64,000 bases of DNA from Candidatus Cloacimonadota bacterium (GCA_023954715.1 JAGSHD010000016.1:1-64000), one strand, 5' to 3'; shown: positions 43,231 through 52,344, counted from the stretch's first letter. Notes: a model not told the origin generated them from the letters alone. Numbers and translations: made by a program.

Positions 43231-43445
43231 GACCAATCTTGTACGTTTTGATATTTTTTTGTTTCTTGATGCATTAGGTAGTTATTTGTCGATTTTGACA
43301 GATAATAAGAGATTTTGTTGGTTAATTGCTCTTGGTGTAGCTAAAGTGGTGGTAGAGAATCGTCGATGAATAGGATATACTTATTATTTATGGGCAACTT
43401 AGGGATTGAATTGCTCATTGTTTCTTTAGAAACTAAATACTAAGT

Positions 43446-43527
43446 GCTCGGAATGAGGTTAAACTCAACGGGGACCGAGTAGAAAAAATGGATTTTATGC
43501 CTTAAAGGCACACTCCACGGAGGTGGA
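43446..43527 (+). promoter_or_regulatory. Structured leader with masked ribosome site
   Basis: Three consecutive hairpins lead up to the ATG at 43530. First, CTCGG (43447-43451) with CCGAG (43475-43479), nested around TGAG/CTCA (43454-43457 with 43464-43467). Second, TGCCTT-A-AAGGCA (43498-43510). Third, TCCAC (43514-43518) with GTGGA (43523-43527), holding the ribosome site GGAGG in its loop. Such an array looks like a riboswitch or translational control region. I could not assign it to a known class. Confidence 0.45.
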
Positions 43528-43529
43528 TC

Positions 43530-44378
43530 ATGGTGGGAATTAAAAGTTTTCAAGAAAGTTTTTCATTGGACGCATTTCGCTCTAAAAGTGTTAGTACAAA
43601 AGCTAAACAAGGGCAAGAAGGCGTCGAGTCTGTAAAGAGCCATGAGAGTTATTCTTTTAGTATGAACTATACTAAAGCCATGCAAGTCATTGAGGGTGAG
43701 TCTAAGCAAGAGTCTTTAAAGTCCATGTCTCTAGATTTTTCAATTAGTGTAGACTATTCAGGAAGGTTAAGTGCAAGTCCATTATCTCAAGAAGAGGCAG
43801 CACAGCAAACTGAAGATGATGATCCTTTTTCTCCAGAAAATACAGCAAACAGAATCGTTGATTTTATCAAGCAAGCTTTTTCTTTTACAAAAGCATTTGG
43901 TGAAAACCCATTAGAAAGTAGCGATGACATCTTAAACTTTAGAACTGCGCAAGAAGACGCAGTTAAGCAGGGTTTTGGACAAGCTAGAAACCTCTTAGGC
44001 GATGTTGATGAAGATATCGATGGAGGTATCAACTCTACTTATGATCTTGTCTTTAAAGGGTTAGAAGACTTTTTCAATGGCATTAATGGTGAAGACTCTG
44101 AAGAAGAGACAGATGAAGTAGCAAGTACAGAAGATCCATCAAATGGTAACTTCTACTCAAGTCAGAGCTTTTCATTAAGCTACCAAGTGTCTGTTAATGC
44201 TGAAGGTAACTTTAGCGAAGACGAGTTAAATTCATTTATCGATGACTCTTTTAATCAAGTACAAGATATATTTGGAAAGTTTATCGGTGGCGAAGATGAA
44301 GGCGCTTTCAATCCTTTTGATTTAATCTCAGCAGAGGGACTAAACAACGACAAAATTTCAAATTTATTAGAGGCTTAA
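43530..44378 (+). CDS. DUF5610-like acidic protein
   Basis: 282 residues, no signal or membrane helix. The central region (about 100-195) reads FSPENTANRIVDFIKQAFSF...AQEDAVKQGFGQARNLLGDV...DIDGGINSTYDLVFKGLEDF, which matches the DUF5610 helical domain. Flanks carry two similar beta segments (YSFSMNYTKAMQV and FSLSYQVSVNAEGNF) and a very acidic linker (DSEEETDEVAST). The role of DUF5610 is unknown. Expression is probably controlled by the hairpin-rich leader; the GGAGG ribosome site is excellent but masked. No flagellar genes surround it. Confidence 0.7.
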   Translation: MVGIKSFQESFSLDAFRSKSVSTKAKQGQEGVESVKSHESYSFSMNYTKAMQVIEGESKQESLKSMSLDFSISVDYSGRLSASPLSQEEAAQQTEDDDPFSPENTANRIVDFIKQAFSFTKAFGENPLESSDDILNFRTAQEDAVKQGFGQARNLLGDVDEDIDGGINSTYDLVFKGLEDFFNGINGEDSEEETDEVASTEDPSNGNFYSSQSFSLSYQVSVNAEGNFSEDELNSFIDDSFNQVQDIFGKFIGGEDEGAFNPFDLISAEGLNNDKISNLLEA

Positions 44379-44407
44379 ATAAGTCTTAATTATATACCCA
44401 CCCAGGT

Positions 44408-44452
44408 TTGGTTTTACCGTTTTACGGAAAACCAAGAAGCTTGAAAAGCTTC
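44408..44452. repeat. Two adjacent hairpins downstream of the DUF5610-like gene
   Basis: TTGGTTTT (44408-44415) pairs with AAAACCAA (44428-44435), and the stem continues with CCGT/ACGG after a one-base bulge. Directly after it, GAAGCTT-gaa-AAGCTTC (44436-44452) forms a second perfect hairpin. Neither has a U-run. They lie just before repeat R2 and the strong terminator at 44523. Confidence 0.55.
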
Positions 44453-44503
44453 ATTAAAACTGCGTTTTAAACTGAATGCTTATGAACCCAAAAAAATAAA
44501 AGT

Positions 44504-44522
44504 ATTTGTATTTGGGTATAAC
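44504..44522 (+). repeat. Dispersed intergenic repeat R2, copy 2
   Basis: ATTTGTATTTGGGTATAAC, identical to 34151-34169. It ends where the terminator at 44523 begins. An upstream CCCAAA (44488-44493) can pair with its TTTGGG (44511-44516). Confidence 0.6.
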
Positions 44523-44560
44523 AAAAAACCCCCATCTAAAATTTAGATAGGGGTTTTTTG
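44523..44560. terminator. Strong bidirectional terminator
   Basis: CCCC plus ATCTAAA (44529-44540) pairs with TTTAGAT plus GGGG (44542-44553) with one mismatch. AAAAAA lies before and TTTTTT after the stem, so it serves both the plus-strand DUF5610-like gene and the minus-strand dehydrogenase gene that ends at 44577. Confidence 0.9.
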
Positions 44561-44576
44561 TTACAATTGAGGATTT

Positions 44577-45416
44577 TTAGTAATCGTAAAAACCTTTTTT
44601 TGTTTTGCGACCGAGATAACCAGCGGCTACCATTTTTTTCAATAGTGGACAAGGGCGATATTTAGAATCACCAAGTTCTGTATGCAGAACTTCCATGATA
44701 GATAGGCATGTATCTAGTCCAATCAAATCGGCTAAAGCTAAAGGTCCCATTGGATGATTCATACCAAGTTTCATAACTGTGTCTATTGACTCTTTGGTAG
44801 CTACGCCTTCCATTAAACAATAAATAGCTTCATTGATCATAGGAAGTAGAATACGATTTGCGACAAAACCAGGATAGTCGTTAACTTCACATGGGGTTTT
44901 ACCTAGAGTTTCACTCATGTCGTATACAGTTTTAAAAGTGTCGTCACTAGTTTGAATAGCTCGGATGATTTCTACTAATTTCATTAGCGGAACCGGATTC
45001 ATGAAATGCATTCCAACAACTTTATCTGGTCTACTTGTTACAGCAGCGATTTCAGTAATAGAAATAGATGAAGTATTGGTAGCTAGAATAGCTCCTTCTT
45101 TTACTACTTGATCTAGTTCAATAAATATCTTCTTTTTCAAATCAAAATTTTCAGTGGCAGCCTCGATGACAATGTCACAGTCTGCTAAAGCATTGATATC
45201 TGTGCTTTTAGTTAAGTTACTTAGGTAAGAGTCCATATCTGATTGACTGATTTTTTCTTTAGAAACAAATTTAGATAAGGATTTTGTAATGGTAGCTGCA
45301 CCACGTTCTACGGCTTCATCTGAGATATCTCTCATGACCACGTTAAATCCTTTAGCAATGAATACTTGAGCTATTCCGTTTCCCATTTGGCCTGCGCCAA
45401 CAACTCCGACTTTCAT
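44577..45416 (-). CDS. hbd: 3-hydroxybutyryl-CoA dehydrogenase
   Basis: 279 residues. The N-terminal NAD-binding Rossmann motif is [16 protein letters not shown]. Family-specific segments are [48 protein letters not shown] with the catalytic His, and [16 protein letters not shown]. Length and motifs fit the single-function bacterial enzyme that oxidises or reduces 3-hydroxyacyl-CoA in butyrate, PHB or fatty acid metabolism. It overlaps the thiolase stop by one base (TAATG) and shares its transcript, giving a C2-to-C4 acyl-CoA interconversion pair. No crotonase or butyryl-CoA dehydrogenase is in view. Confidence 0.93.
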   Translation of the reverse strand: MKVGVVGAGQMGNGIAQVFIAKGFNVVMRDISDEAVERGAATITKSLSKFVSKEKISQSDMDSYLSNLTKSTDINALADCDIVIEAATENFDLKKKIFIELDQVVKEGAILATNTSSISITEIAAVTSRPDKVVGMHFMNPVPLMKLVEIIRAIQTSDDTFKTVYDMSETLGKTPCEVNDYPGFVANRILLPMINEAIYCLMEGVATKESIDTVMKLGMNHPMGPLALADLIGLDTCLSIMEVLHTELGDSKYRPCPLLKKMVAAGYLGRKTKKGFYDY

Positions 45417-46597
45417 TAGTTTGTCCTTTCTATTAACATTGCTACTGCATTTCCGCCACCAAGGCAGAGTGCTGCTACACCTGTTTTTTTATCTTGATCT
45501 TCTAAAGAGTGTAATAGAGTAGTTAGAATTCTTGTTCCACTAGCACCGATAGGGTGTCCTAGTGCAATTGCTCCTCCATTTACATTAATTTTATCAGGAT
45601 CTAATTGCAATTTGTCTTTAAGCGCTACTGAAGCAACTGCAAAGGCTTCATTAATTTCAAATAAATCAATATCGTCTTTGTTGACCCCTGCTTTTTTATA
45701 CAATTTATCAATTGCTACTGCTGGTGCCATCATTACCCATTCAGGGGCCATTCCGCCTGTTTCATAGGCTTTTATTGTAGCCATGATTTTTAAACCATGC
45801 TTTTTTGCATACTCTTTATGAGTAACAACTACAGCTGAGGCTCCATCATTAATTGTAGAAGCGTTGCCGGCAGTAACAGTCCCGTCTTTTTCAAAAGCTG
45901 CTCTTGGCTTAGCTAAGCCTTCTAGGCTAACATCATGCTTAATGCCTTCATCTTCTTCAAACAAAAAGGTTTTTCTTCTTTGTTTTACTTCAATAGGAGC
46001 GATTTCTGCTTTAAATTTACCTGCTTTTTGAGCATTGGAAGCTTTAGTTTGAGAATGAAAAGCATACTCATCTTGAGTTTCGCGATCTATTTTATATTCT
46101 CTTGAAACAAGTTCAGCAGTGCTACCCATATGAAAGTCGTTATAAACATCCCATAGTCCATCAGCAACCATAACATCATCAATTTGTGTATGGCCCATTC
46201 GAAAGCCATCTCTAGCTTTTCTCATAATGTAGGGAGCTTGAGACATGTTTTCCATCCCACCAGCTACGATTAAGTCACAATCCTCTGCTTTTATTGCTTG
46301 AGCTGCCATCATTACGGCTTTTAGTCCAGATCCACAAACTTTATTGATTGTAGTTGCTCCTACTGTATTTGGAATGCCAGCATGAATTAATGCTTGACGT
46401 GCAGGATTTTGACCAAGACCTGCTTGCAATACGCAGCCCATGATGACTTCATCTACCATGTCTGGTTTTACATTGGCTCTATTTAAGGCTTCTTTAATAA
46501 CATGTGCCCCAAGGTCGGTGGCTTTAACTGAAGATAATGAACCTTGGAACTTTGCTAGTGGTGTTCTACAAGCACTAGCGATAACGATCTCTCTCAT
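45416..46597 (-). CDS. Acetyl-CoA C-acetyltransferase (thiolase)
   Basis: 393 residues from ATG 46597, behind GGAGA; a TTG 18 bp upstream is possible but less likely. Active residues: nucleophile Cys88 in [11 protein letters not shown], the histidine in GHPIGASG and the second cysteine in CLGGGNAVA near the C-terminus. The motifs [12 protein letters not shown] and [11 protein letters not shown] are those of the biosynthetic/degradative type II thiolases (AtoB/PhaA). It condenses or cleaves acetoacetyl-CoA. It is first in a two-gene operon with the dehydrogenase. A small inverted repeat lies 39 bp upstream as a possible operator. Confidence 0.93.
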   Translation of the reverse strand: MREIVIASACRTPLAKFQGSLSSVKATDLGAHVIKEALNRANVKPDMVDEVIMGCVLQAGLGQNPARQALIHAGIPNTVGATTINKVCGSGLKAVMMAAQAIKAEDCDLIVAGGMENMSQAPYIMRKARDGFRMGHTQIDDVMVADGLWDVYNDFHMGSTAELVSREYKIDRETQDEYAFHSQTKASNAQKAGKFKAEIAPIEVKQRRKTFLFEEDEGIKHDVSLEGLAKPRAAFEKDGTVTAGNASTINDGASAVVVTHKEYAKKHGLKIMATIKAYETGGMAPEWVMMAPAVAIDKLYKKAGVNKDDIDLFEINEAFAVASVALKDKLQLDPDKINVNGGAIALGHPIGASGTRILTTLLHSLEDQDKKTGVAALCLGGGNAVAMLIERTN

Positions 46598-46635
46598 AAA
46601 TGTCTCCTTGAACAAGATTATTGTAAGCCCTTATC

Positions 46636-46650
46636 GAATCAAAGTGATTC
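46636..46650. promoter_or_regulatory. Inverted repeat before the thiolase operon
   Basis: GAATCA-aag-TGATTC is a perfect 6-bp inverted repeat 39 bp upstream of the thiolase ATG on the minus strand. The position is right for a repressor of acyl-CoA metabolism, but the sequence does not match a FadR- or PsrA-type site that I can recall. Confidence 0.35.
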
Positions 46651-46823
46651 AAACAAAAATAGTCACTAAAACGAGCTAATATCTTGGATATAATTTTAGG
46701 ATGATATTATCTCTTTTTAATCAATTTAGCCATAGTCGATCATAATTGGTTTATGTTTTTTAACTTTATAATTAATTAAAAATATATCAATTTTGAGGAT
46801 TTTAAAAATTAGTATATCTTGAG

Positions 46824-46851
46824 TTGACCCTTTGTTTTACTGTACTATAAG
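46824..46851 (+). promoter_or_regulatory. Promoter abutting the rfbC start
   Basis: TTGACC (46824-46829) and TATAAG (46846-46851) with a 16-bp spacer make a good sigma-70 type promoter, yet the ATG is at 46855, only 4 bases after the -10 box. Transcription would begin at or just after the start codon, which implies a leaderless message, or that this box is not the one used. No usable ribosome site is seen before the ATG. Confidence 0.45.
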
Positions 46852-46854
46852 GCT

Positions 46855-47427
46855 ATGAAAAAATTTGACAAAATTAATCATGAAATTGACTCCCTGCTGA
46901 CTCTTAAGCCCAGGGTTTTTGAAGATCATCGAGGGCAATTTATTGAGACTTATCAAAAAAGGGATTTTCATCAATTAGGTATAGTGGATGACTTTGTCCA
47001 AGATAACTCTGCCTATTCAACTTTTGGAGTTTTGAGAGGGTTACATTTTCAGCACTCCGGAGCGGAGCAATCTAAATTACTTAGATGTGTAGTTGGTGAG
47101 ATTTTTGATGTGGCAATTGACTTAAGAGAAGACTCTCCAACAAAAGGGCAGTGGATTGGCGAGATATTAAGTGAAAAAAATCAAAAAATATTTTATATAC
47201 CTCCAGGCTTTGCCCATGGCTTTTTGACTTTGAGTGAACACTCCTTAGTAACTTATAAGTTGAGTAACTATTATAATTCAGAACTAGAGGATGCTATTCA
47301 TCCTATGGACCCATCTTTAGATATTAAATGGGATAAACATATAGACGTTTCTCAAATAATTTTGTCAACCAAAGATAAAAATGCTAAATCGTATTTAGAT
47401 TATTTAAAAGGGTATTATGAGAACTAA
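46855..47427 (+). CDS. rfbC: dTDP-4-dehydrorhamnose 3,5-epimerase-like protein
   Basis: 190 residues of the RmlC cupin family. Motifs: [17 protein letters not shown], then [20 protein letters not shown] with the catalytic His, [20 protein letters not shown] and [15 protein letters not shown]. It epimerises the 3- and 5-positions of a 4-keto-6-deoxy sugar nucleotide. RmlA, B and D are not adjacent, so the usual dTDP-rhamnose set must be elsewhere or this enzyme serves another sugar. The 3' end overlaps uxs by 11 bp. A second, divergent RmlC-like gene lies in the CDP-sugar block at 61.0 kb. Confidence 0.88.
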   Translation: MKKFDKINHEIDSLLTLKPRVFEDHRGQFIETYQKRDFHQLGIVDDFVQDNSAYSTFGVLRGLHFQHSGAEQSKLLRCVVGEIFDVAIDLREDSPTKGQWIGEILSEKNQKIFYIPPGFAHGFLTLSEHSLVTYKLSNYYNSELEDAIHPMDPSLDIKWDKHIDVSQIILSTKDKNAKSYLDYLKGYYEN

Positions 47428-48358
47428 AATATTAGTAACAGGTGGAGCGGGATTTTTAGGCTCACATTTATGTGAAAAGCTACTGGGATTTGGGCATGAA
47501 GTTATCTGCTTGGATAACTTTTTTACAGGAGATAAAAAAAATATACTTCATTTAATGTCTGATCCTTATTTTGAAGTTTTAAGGCATGATATTGCTAGTC
47601 CCATTGAGTTAGAAATTGACCAAATCTATAATTTGGCCTGTCCAGCAAGCCCTGTACATTATCAGTTTGATCCAGTAAAAACGACTAAAACTTCTGTATT
47701 GGGAGCTATCAATGTACTTGATTTGGCAAATCGTTTAAAAATTCCTGTACTACAAGCCTCTACATCAGAAATATATGGAGATCCCGAAGTACACCCTCAG
47801 CCAGAGAGTTATTGTGGTAATGTGAATACCTTAGGTCCTCGTGCTTGTTATGATGAAGGAAAGCGATGTGCTGAGACTTTGTTTTTTGATTATAAAAGAC
47901 AATATGATTTGGATATTAAAGTAATTCGAATATTTAATACTTATGGACCTAGGATGCACCCAAATGATGGACGTGTGATATCTAACTTTATAGTTAAAGC
48001 ATTAAAGGGTGAAGATTTAGAGATTTACGGTGAAGGCTCACAAACTAGGAGTTTTTGTTATGTAGATGACCTGATAGACGGAATGATAAAGATGATGGAG
48101 ACGGGTTCGCACATAACTGGCCCAATAAATCTTGGAAACCCCGGTGAGTTTACCATTTTACAATTGGCCAATCGAGTGATTGAGTTAACGGAGTCAAGAA
48201 GCAAACTGATATATAAAGACTTGCCTCAAGATGATCCGCTAAAGAGAAAACCTGATATTTCACTTGCTAAATCTACATTGTTTTGGCAACCAAGTATCGA
48301 GCTTGATGAAGGGCTTAGAAAAACTATATCTTACTTTGAAACAATTTTATCTGATTAG
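47417..48358 (+). CDS. uxs: UDP-glucuronate decarboxylase (UXS)
   Basis: 313 residues of the extended SDR family. [17 protein letters not shown] binds NAD, and [14 protein letters not shown] is the YxxxK catalytic block in the form specific to UDP-xylose synthases. [20 protein letters not shown] and [16 protein letters not shown] confirm the family. It converts UDP-glucuronate to UDP-xylose in the cytosol. The start overlaps rfbC by 11 bp, and the galE gene follows after 8 bp, so the three are one operon. No UDP-glucose dehydrogenase is visible to supply the substrate. Confidence 0.9.
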   Translation: MRTKILVTGGAGFLGSHLCEKLLGFGHEVICLDNFFTGDKKNILHLMSDPYFEVLRHDIASPIELEIDQIYNLACPASPVHYQFDPVKTTKTSVLGAINVLDLANRLKIPVLQASTSEIYGDPEVHPQPESYCGNVNTLGPRACYDEGKRCAETLFFDYKRQYDLDIKVIRIFNTYGPRMHPNDGRVISNFIVKALKGEDLEIYGEGSQTRSFCYVDDLIDGMIKMMETGSHITGPINLGNPGEFTILQLANRVIELTESRSKLIYKDLPQDDPLKRKPDISLAKSTLFWQPSIELDEGLRKTISYFETILSD

Positions 48359-48366
48359 GAGATCAA

Positions 48367-49356
48367 ATGGAAACAAGAATATTAATTGTTGGTGGAGCAG
48401 GATATATAGGGTCACATGTAAATAAATACTTAAATGATCATGGTTACAAAACAGTCATTTTAGATGATTTATCGTACGGACATGAGGCATCGGTGCAATG
48501 GGGTGATTTTGTACAGGGTGATATGGCAGATGGGCAGTTATTAGATAAAATATTTACTAAATATAAAATTATAGCCGTATTTCATTTGTCAGCATTTATT
48601 GCAGTAGGTGAGTCTGTACAAAAGCCAGGAATGTACTATTCTAATAATGTGGCAAAAACGGTCTCTTTGTTAGAGGCAATGGTACGTAATAAAGTGGATA
48701 ACTTTGTGTTTTCTTCTACTTGTGCCATTATGGGCGACCCAGAGTATCTACCAATTGATGAAAAACACCCCAGAAATCCTATCAACCCTTATGGCTGGTC
48801 CAAATTTATGGTGGAGCAAATTTTAAAAGATTTTAAAAAAGCTCATAACTTAAACTCTGTAGTATTAAGATATTTTAATGCATCTGGAGCAGATCCATCG
48901 GCTACCATTGGTGAAAAGCACCATCCCGAAACTCACTTGATACCACTTGTACTTGACGCAGCTATTGGTAGGCGCGAGTCAATTTCAGTTTTTGGTACTG
49001 ATTATGATACACCCGATGGTACCTGTGTTAGGGATTATATTCATGTTAATGATTTAGCACAAGCGCATTTGTTATCGCTAGAATGGATGTTAAAAAATCA
49101 AGCGTGCAATGACTTTAACTTAGGTAATGGTACTGGATTTAGTGTAAAAGAGTTGATTGAAGTTGTAAAATCAGTAACAAATAAAGATGTGACAGTTGTA
49201 GAGTCTGGGAGACGTGACGGAGATGCAGGCACATTAATTGGAGCTTCAAATAAAGCTCATGAAGTTTTGGGCTGGAAACCAAAGTTTGACTCACTTGAAG
49301 TTATTATAAAAACAGCTTGGGATTGGCATCAGGATATGTCGTTTAAGAGTAGTTAG
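48367..49356 (+). CDS. galE: UDP-glucose 4-epimerase
   Basis: 329 residues. Motifs of GalE: IVGGAGYIGSHVNKYL, FHLSAFIAVGESVQKPGMYY, SSTCAIMGDPEYLPIDE, NPYGWSKFMVEQIL (YxxxK), YFNASGADPSATIGE and DYDTPDGTCVRDYIHV. It interconverts UDP-glucose and UDP-galactose (possibly also the N-acetylated forms). The usual AGAxGLIGE-like block reads ASGADPSATIGEKH, a normal variant. A ribosome site GGAG precedes the start. Last gene of the rfbC-uxs-galE unit; no terminator is evident, but repeats begin about 80 bp later. Confidence 0.93.
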   Translation: METRILIVGGAGYIGSHVNKYLNDHGYKTVILDDLSYGHEASVQWGDFVQGDMADGQLLDKIFTKYKIIAVFHLSAFIAVGESVQKPGMYYSNNVAKTVSLLEAMVRNKVDNFVFSSTCAIMGDPEYLPIDEKHPRNPINPYGWSKFMVEQILKDFKKAHNLNSVVLRYFNASGADPSATIGEKHHPETHLIPLVLDAAIGRRESISVFGTDYDTPDGTCVRDYIHVNDLAQAHLLSLEWMLKNQACNDFNLGNGTGFSVKELIEVVKSVTNKDVTVVESGRRDGDAGTLIGASNKAHEVLGWKPKFDSLEVIIKTAWDWHQDMSFKSS

Positions 49357-49438
49357 CTAGTTTCGTAACTATTCAGGTGGTCTCTTCGATAAAAGACGAG
49401 GAGCATATAAGTTTTTCACAGTTTTGCTTTATTGATTT

Positions 49439-49461
49439 GGTTTAGCTCATCATCATCTTTT
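49439..49461 (+). repeat. Dispersed repeat R3, copy 1
   Basis: GGTTTAGCTCATCATCATCT and three more bases agree with 55940-55962 at 21 of 23 positions. The similarity continues upstream through CAGTTT and TTGAT at matching distances, so the conserved unit is about 45 bp. Confidence 0.55.
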
Positions 49462-49521
49462 TAAACAATACCAATATCAATTAAAGACTTAATTTTTTAA
49501 GATCTTTCGATTTCGCTCAAG

Positions 49522-49559
49522 ATCATGAAAAATACAAAGCCCATCAACATGGGGGTTTA
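49522..49559 (+). repeat. Dispersed repeat R1, copy 2
   Basis: ATCATGAAAAATACAAA (49522-49538) is identical to 34092-34108. It is followed by CCCAT-caac-ATGGG, a small hairpin that corresponds in place to the hairpin of copy 1. Confidence 0.6.
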
Positions 49560-49601
49560 TTTGTTCAGTAGATTATATGATATAACCTTTACTATAGCGT
49601 C

Positions 49602-49630
49602 GTTTCGACCGAAGTGGAGAAATCTAAAAG
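49602..49630 (+). repeat. Dispersed repeat R4, copy 1
   Basis: TTTCGACCGAAGTGGAGAAA and the bases after it match 56162-56181 (GAAATGGAGAAATCTAGAGA) well. Short intergenic motifs of the form CGACCGAAGTGGAGAAATCT are, to my recollection, widespread in unrelated low-GC bacteria, so this may be a known class of mobile or REP-like sequence. Confidence 0.55.
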
Positions 49631-49737
49631 ACACTTGTAAATATAAACTTTTTAACTGTGGTTGGTATAATATCTTGATGATAGCGATTATACAGTAAAT
49701 CATCTATATTTGAATCTTGTGCATAGAGGGCACCCGT

Positions 49738-50886
49738 ATGAAAAAAGTTCTATTAGTATTTGGTACAAGACCAGAAGCAATAAAAATGTTTCCTGTATAC
49801 GATGCATTAAGTAAAATCTCAGATATTGAAACAAAAATATGCGTTACAGGTCAACATAAAGAGATGTTAACTCAAGTAATGGATTTGTTTGATATGAAAG
49901 CCGACTATGATCTTTTTGTGATGGCTCCCAATCAAACTCTCTTTGATGTGACTTCAAAAATATTAAATGAAATTAAAACTGTATTAGACTCTTATTCTCC
50001 AAACTTAGTCTTAGTACATGGGGATACAACGACAGCATTTACAGCATCATTAGCCTCATATTATCTTAAAATTCCTGTTGGGCATGTAGAGGCAGGGCTT
50101 CGAACAAACGATGTTTATAGTCCCTTTCCCGAAGAAATAAATCGTCAATTAACAGCTCGGATTGCTAAATATCACTTTGCTCCAACAAATAGAAGCCATC
50201 AAAATTTAGTAAACGAACATATTGATCCAGATGATATTTATATTACCGGCAATACTGTAGTTGATTCCCTATTATATATATCTAACAAAATTGATGATGA
50301 CCAAATTTTAAGTTCTAGTTTACAAAAATATTTAATAGATGAAGGTTTAAATTTTTTATCGAATCAAACTCAGTCTGATATAGTATTAGTTACTGGACAT
50401 CGACGAGAAAACTTTGGGCAAGGTTTTATAAATATTGTTAATGCCTTAAAAACCATATCAAAAAAGTATCCAAAACTTAAAATTGTATACCCAGTACATT
50501 TAAATCCAAACGTAAAGGGTTTGGTATATGAAGAGTTGTCTTCATGTAATAATATTTATCTACTAAAGCCTTTAGATTATTTGAATTTTATTTATTTAAT
50601 GAAGCGGTCTAAGATAATATTGAGTGATAGCGGAGGTATTCAAGAAGAGGCGCCTTCGCTTGGGATACCCGTCCTTGTCATGAGAGGTACTACTGAAAGG
50701 CAAGAAGCCGTAGATGCGGGTACAGTAAAATTAGTAGGCACTGATCAGAAAATTATAGTAAAAGAAGTAAGTAAATTGTTAGATGATGAAAGTACATATA
50801 GAGATATGTCTATTGCGCAAAACCCTTATGGAGATGGCAATACAGGTGATCGTATTTCAAAAATAATATCATCAATTTTACTTTGA
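49738..50886 (+). CDS. wecB: UDP-N-acetylglucosamine 2-epimerase
   Basis: 382 residues from ATG 49738 with AGAGGG ahead. Motifs of the non-hydrolysing epimerase: VFGTRPEAIKMFPVYDAL, VHGDTTTAF, VGHVEAGLRT, PFPEEINRQLT, VTGHRRENFGQG and LSDSGGIQEEAPSLGIPVLV. It makes UDP-ManNAc for enterobacterial common antigen-like or capsule glycans. UDP-ManNAc dehydrogenase (WecC) is not present. It lies alone between a repeat-rich gap and a hairpin. Confidence 0.93.
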   Translation: MKKVLLVFGTRPEAIKMFPVYDALSKISDIETKICVTGQHKEMLTQVMDLFDMKADYDLFVMAPNQTLFDVTSKILNEIKTVLDSYSPNLVLVHGDTTTAFTASLASYYLKIPVGHVEAGLRTNDVYSPFPEEINRQLTARIAKYHFAPTNRSHQNLVNEHIDPDDIYITGNTVVDSLLYISNKIDDDQILSSSLQKYLIDEGLNFLSNQTQSDIVLVTGHRRENFGQGFINIVNALKTISKKYPKLKIVYPVHLNPNVKGLVYEELSSCNNIYLLKPLDYLNFIYLMKRSKIILSDSGGIQEEAPSLGIPVLVMRGTTERQEAVDAGTVKLVGTDQKIIVKEVSKLLDDESTYRDMSIAQNPYGDGNTGDRISKIISSILL

Positions 50887-50904
50887 TTTATGTTTGTAAG
50901 GTTT

Positions 50905-50936
50905 AAAATCCCTATAAATTTCACAAAATAGGGTTT
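50905..50936 (+). terminator. Weak hairpin after wecB
   Basis: CCCTAT (50910-50915) pairs with ATAGGG (50928-50933) with flanking AAA/TTT. The U-run is short (TTTAG), and CCTAT at 50943-50947 can compete for the same ATAGG, so two alternative folds are possible, as in an attenuator. Confidence 0.4.
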
Positions 50937-51054
50937 AGAATACCTATTTCAGGGTTTTTATTGTATGATTACTAAAGTGTCTACTTATAAAATACAAACA
51001 AAATAGTTCTTTTTAGCCTATGAGTAAGTAATATTGTGGGTAAAGGGGGATAAA

Positions 51055-52260
51055 GTGTTATCTAAATTAGAATTGGCATCAAAGCAGTTTATATATAAAA
51101 ATAATCTTCCATATCGTAGATATTTTATTGAAGAAAATAAAATTAAACATCGCTTGACTATAATTACTGGTCAAAGAGGGATTGGTAAAACAACTACAAT
51201 AGCTCAATATATGAGTGACTCTCCATTAAAATCACTATACATCAGTATGGATAGTTTTATAGTTGGTGATTTGACTATGTTTGAAATAGCAGAGCAATTT
51301 GAAATACAAGGTGGACAGTTATTGTGCTATGATGAAATTCATAAATATCCAAATTGGTCACAAGAGTTGAAGTCAATTTATGATACGTTCTCAGATATTC
51401 AAGTTATAGCTTCGGGAAGTTCTGCATTAGAAATAAATAAAGGTAGTCATGACTTAAGTAGAAGAGCTCACTTGTTAAAAATGTGTGGTATGAGTTTCAG
51501 AGAATTTTTAGAGTTAAGTTTAGATATAAGTTTAGGTAGGATAAATCTAGAAGTCCTTTTAAATGATCACCAAAATTTAGCTCTAGGAATTACTTCTAAA
51601 ATTGAAAATCTTGATAAAAAAATATTACCTTTGTTTAATCGATATTTAAAAGTAGGCTACTATCCATATTTCTTAGGAGTTAATGATGATATTTGTGGCG
51701 ATTTATTAAAGCAAAATATAGATGCATCCATATCAAATGATTTATTGTTTGTGTATCCTAGCTTAGACGGAAACTCCATAAGAAAACTAAAAGTATTAGT
51801 AAGTATTATTATGGAAAGTGTCCCTTTTGTTCCAGTTTTAGAAAAATTAAAATCATTGCTAGAAATAGGAGATTCAAGAACTTTAAAAGACTATTTTATA
51901 AAGCTAGAAGATGCCGGTATATTAAGTTTGTTAATGAAATCTTCGTCGAAAGGGCTTTCAAAACTAGAAAAGCCAGAAAAGATCTATTTAGAAAATACAA
52001 ATCTTCTACAAGTATTAAATTCAGAAAAAGGCACAATAAGAGAGACTTTTTTTCTAAATGCCGTAAAGCAACAGTATAAAGTGTCTTATCCTAAAAAAGG
52101 TGACTTTTTGGTAGAAAACAAATATTTGTTTGAGGTTGGAGGACATAAAAAGGGTTTCAAACAAATCAAAGATATAAACAACAGTTTTATAGCGTTTGAT
52201 GATGTTGAGGTTGGTTACAAAAATAAAATTCCACTTTGGTTGTTTGGGTTTTTATATTAA
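51055..52260 (+). CDS. AAA ATPase with DUF4143 domain
   Basis: 401 residues from GTG 51055, five bases after AAGGGGG; an in-frame TTG at 51034 lacks such a site. AAA module: ITGQRGIGKTTTIAQYM (Walker A, near 43-59), LLCYDEIHKYPNWSQELKSI (Walker B) and VIASGSSALEI (sensor 1). A helical middle is followed by the DUF4143 winged-helix/nuclease-like part: LEKLKSLLEIGDSRTLKDYF, IYLENTNLLQVL, FFLNAVKQQYKVSYPKKGDF and LVENKYLFEVGGHKKGFKQI. This is the common AAA-14/DUF4143 family of unknown function, often patchily distributed and associated with mobile or accessory DNA. It has its own strong terminator and no partner gene. Confidence 0.85.
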   Translation: MLSKLELASKQFIYKNNLPYRRYFIEENKIKHRLTIITGQRGIGKTTTIAQYMSDSPLKSLYISMDSFIVGDLTMFEIAEQFEIQGGQLLCYDEIHKYPNWSQELKSIYDTFSDIQVIASGSSALEINKGSHDLSRRAHLLKMCGMSFREFLELSLDISLGRINLEVLLNDHQNLALGITSKIENLDKKILPLFNRYLKVGYYPYFLGVNDDICGDLLKQNIDASISNDLLFVYPSLDGNSIRKLKVLVSIIMESVPFVPVLEKLKSLLEIGDSRTLKDYFIKLEDAGILSLLMKSSSKGLSKLEKPEKIYLENTNLLQVLNSEKGTIRETFFLNAVKQQYKVSYPKKGDFLVENKYLFEVGGHKKGFKQIKDINNSFIAFDDVEVGYKNKIPLWLFGFLY

Positions 52261-52299
52261 AATAGTAGTCCAAATAATAAATATATCAAAGGTGAAAGT

Positions 52300-52330
52300 A
52301 GAAAAGCTACAGAGCAGCTTTTCTTTTTTT
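52300..52330 (+). terminator. Perfect rho-independent terminator
   Basis: AGAAAAGCT (52300-52308) pairs with AGCTTTTCT (52316-52324) around a 7-nt loop, followed by a run of T to 52330. It ends the DUF4143 gene 40 bp after its stop, just before the opposing gene's stop. Confidence 0.92.
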
Positions 52331-52344
52331 ATCCATGACTCCTT

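Larger units (their letters stand above)
49357..49737. other. 381-bp intergenic region with three repeat families
   Basis: Holds repeats R3 (49439-49461), R1 (49522-49559) and R4 (49602-49630) in that order, all related to sequences in other gene-free regions of the window. No coding frame stands out. TATAAT-like boxes near 49660-49680 may be the promoter of wecB. Confidence 0.55.

Noticed and set aside
43446..43527. c-di-GMP-I (GEMM) or guanidine riboswitch
   Set aside because: Short resemblances such as ACGGGG occur, but the conserved internal loop and tetraloop-receptor parts are missing.
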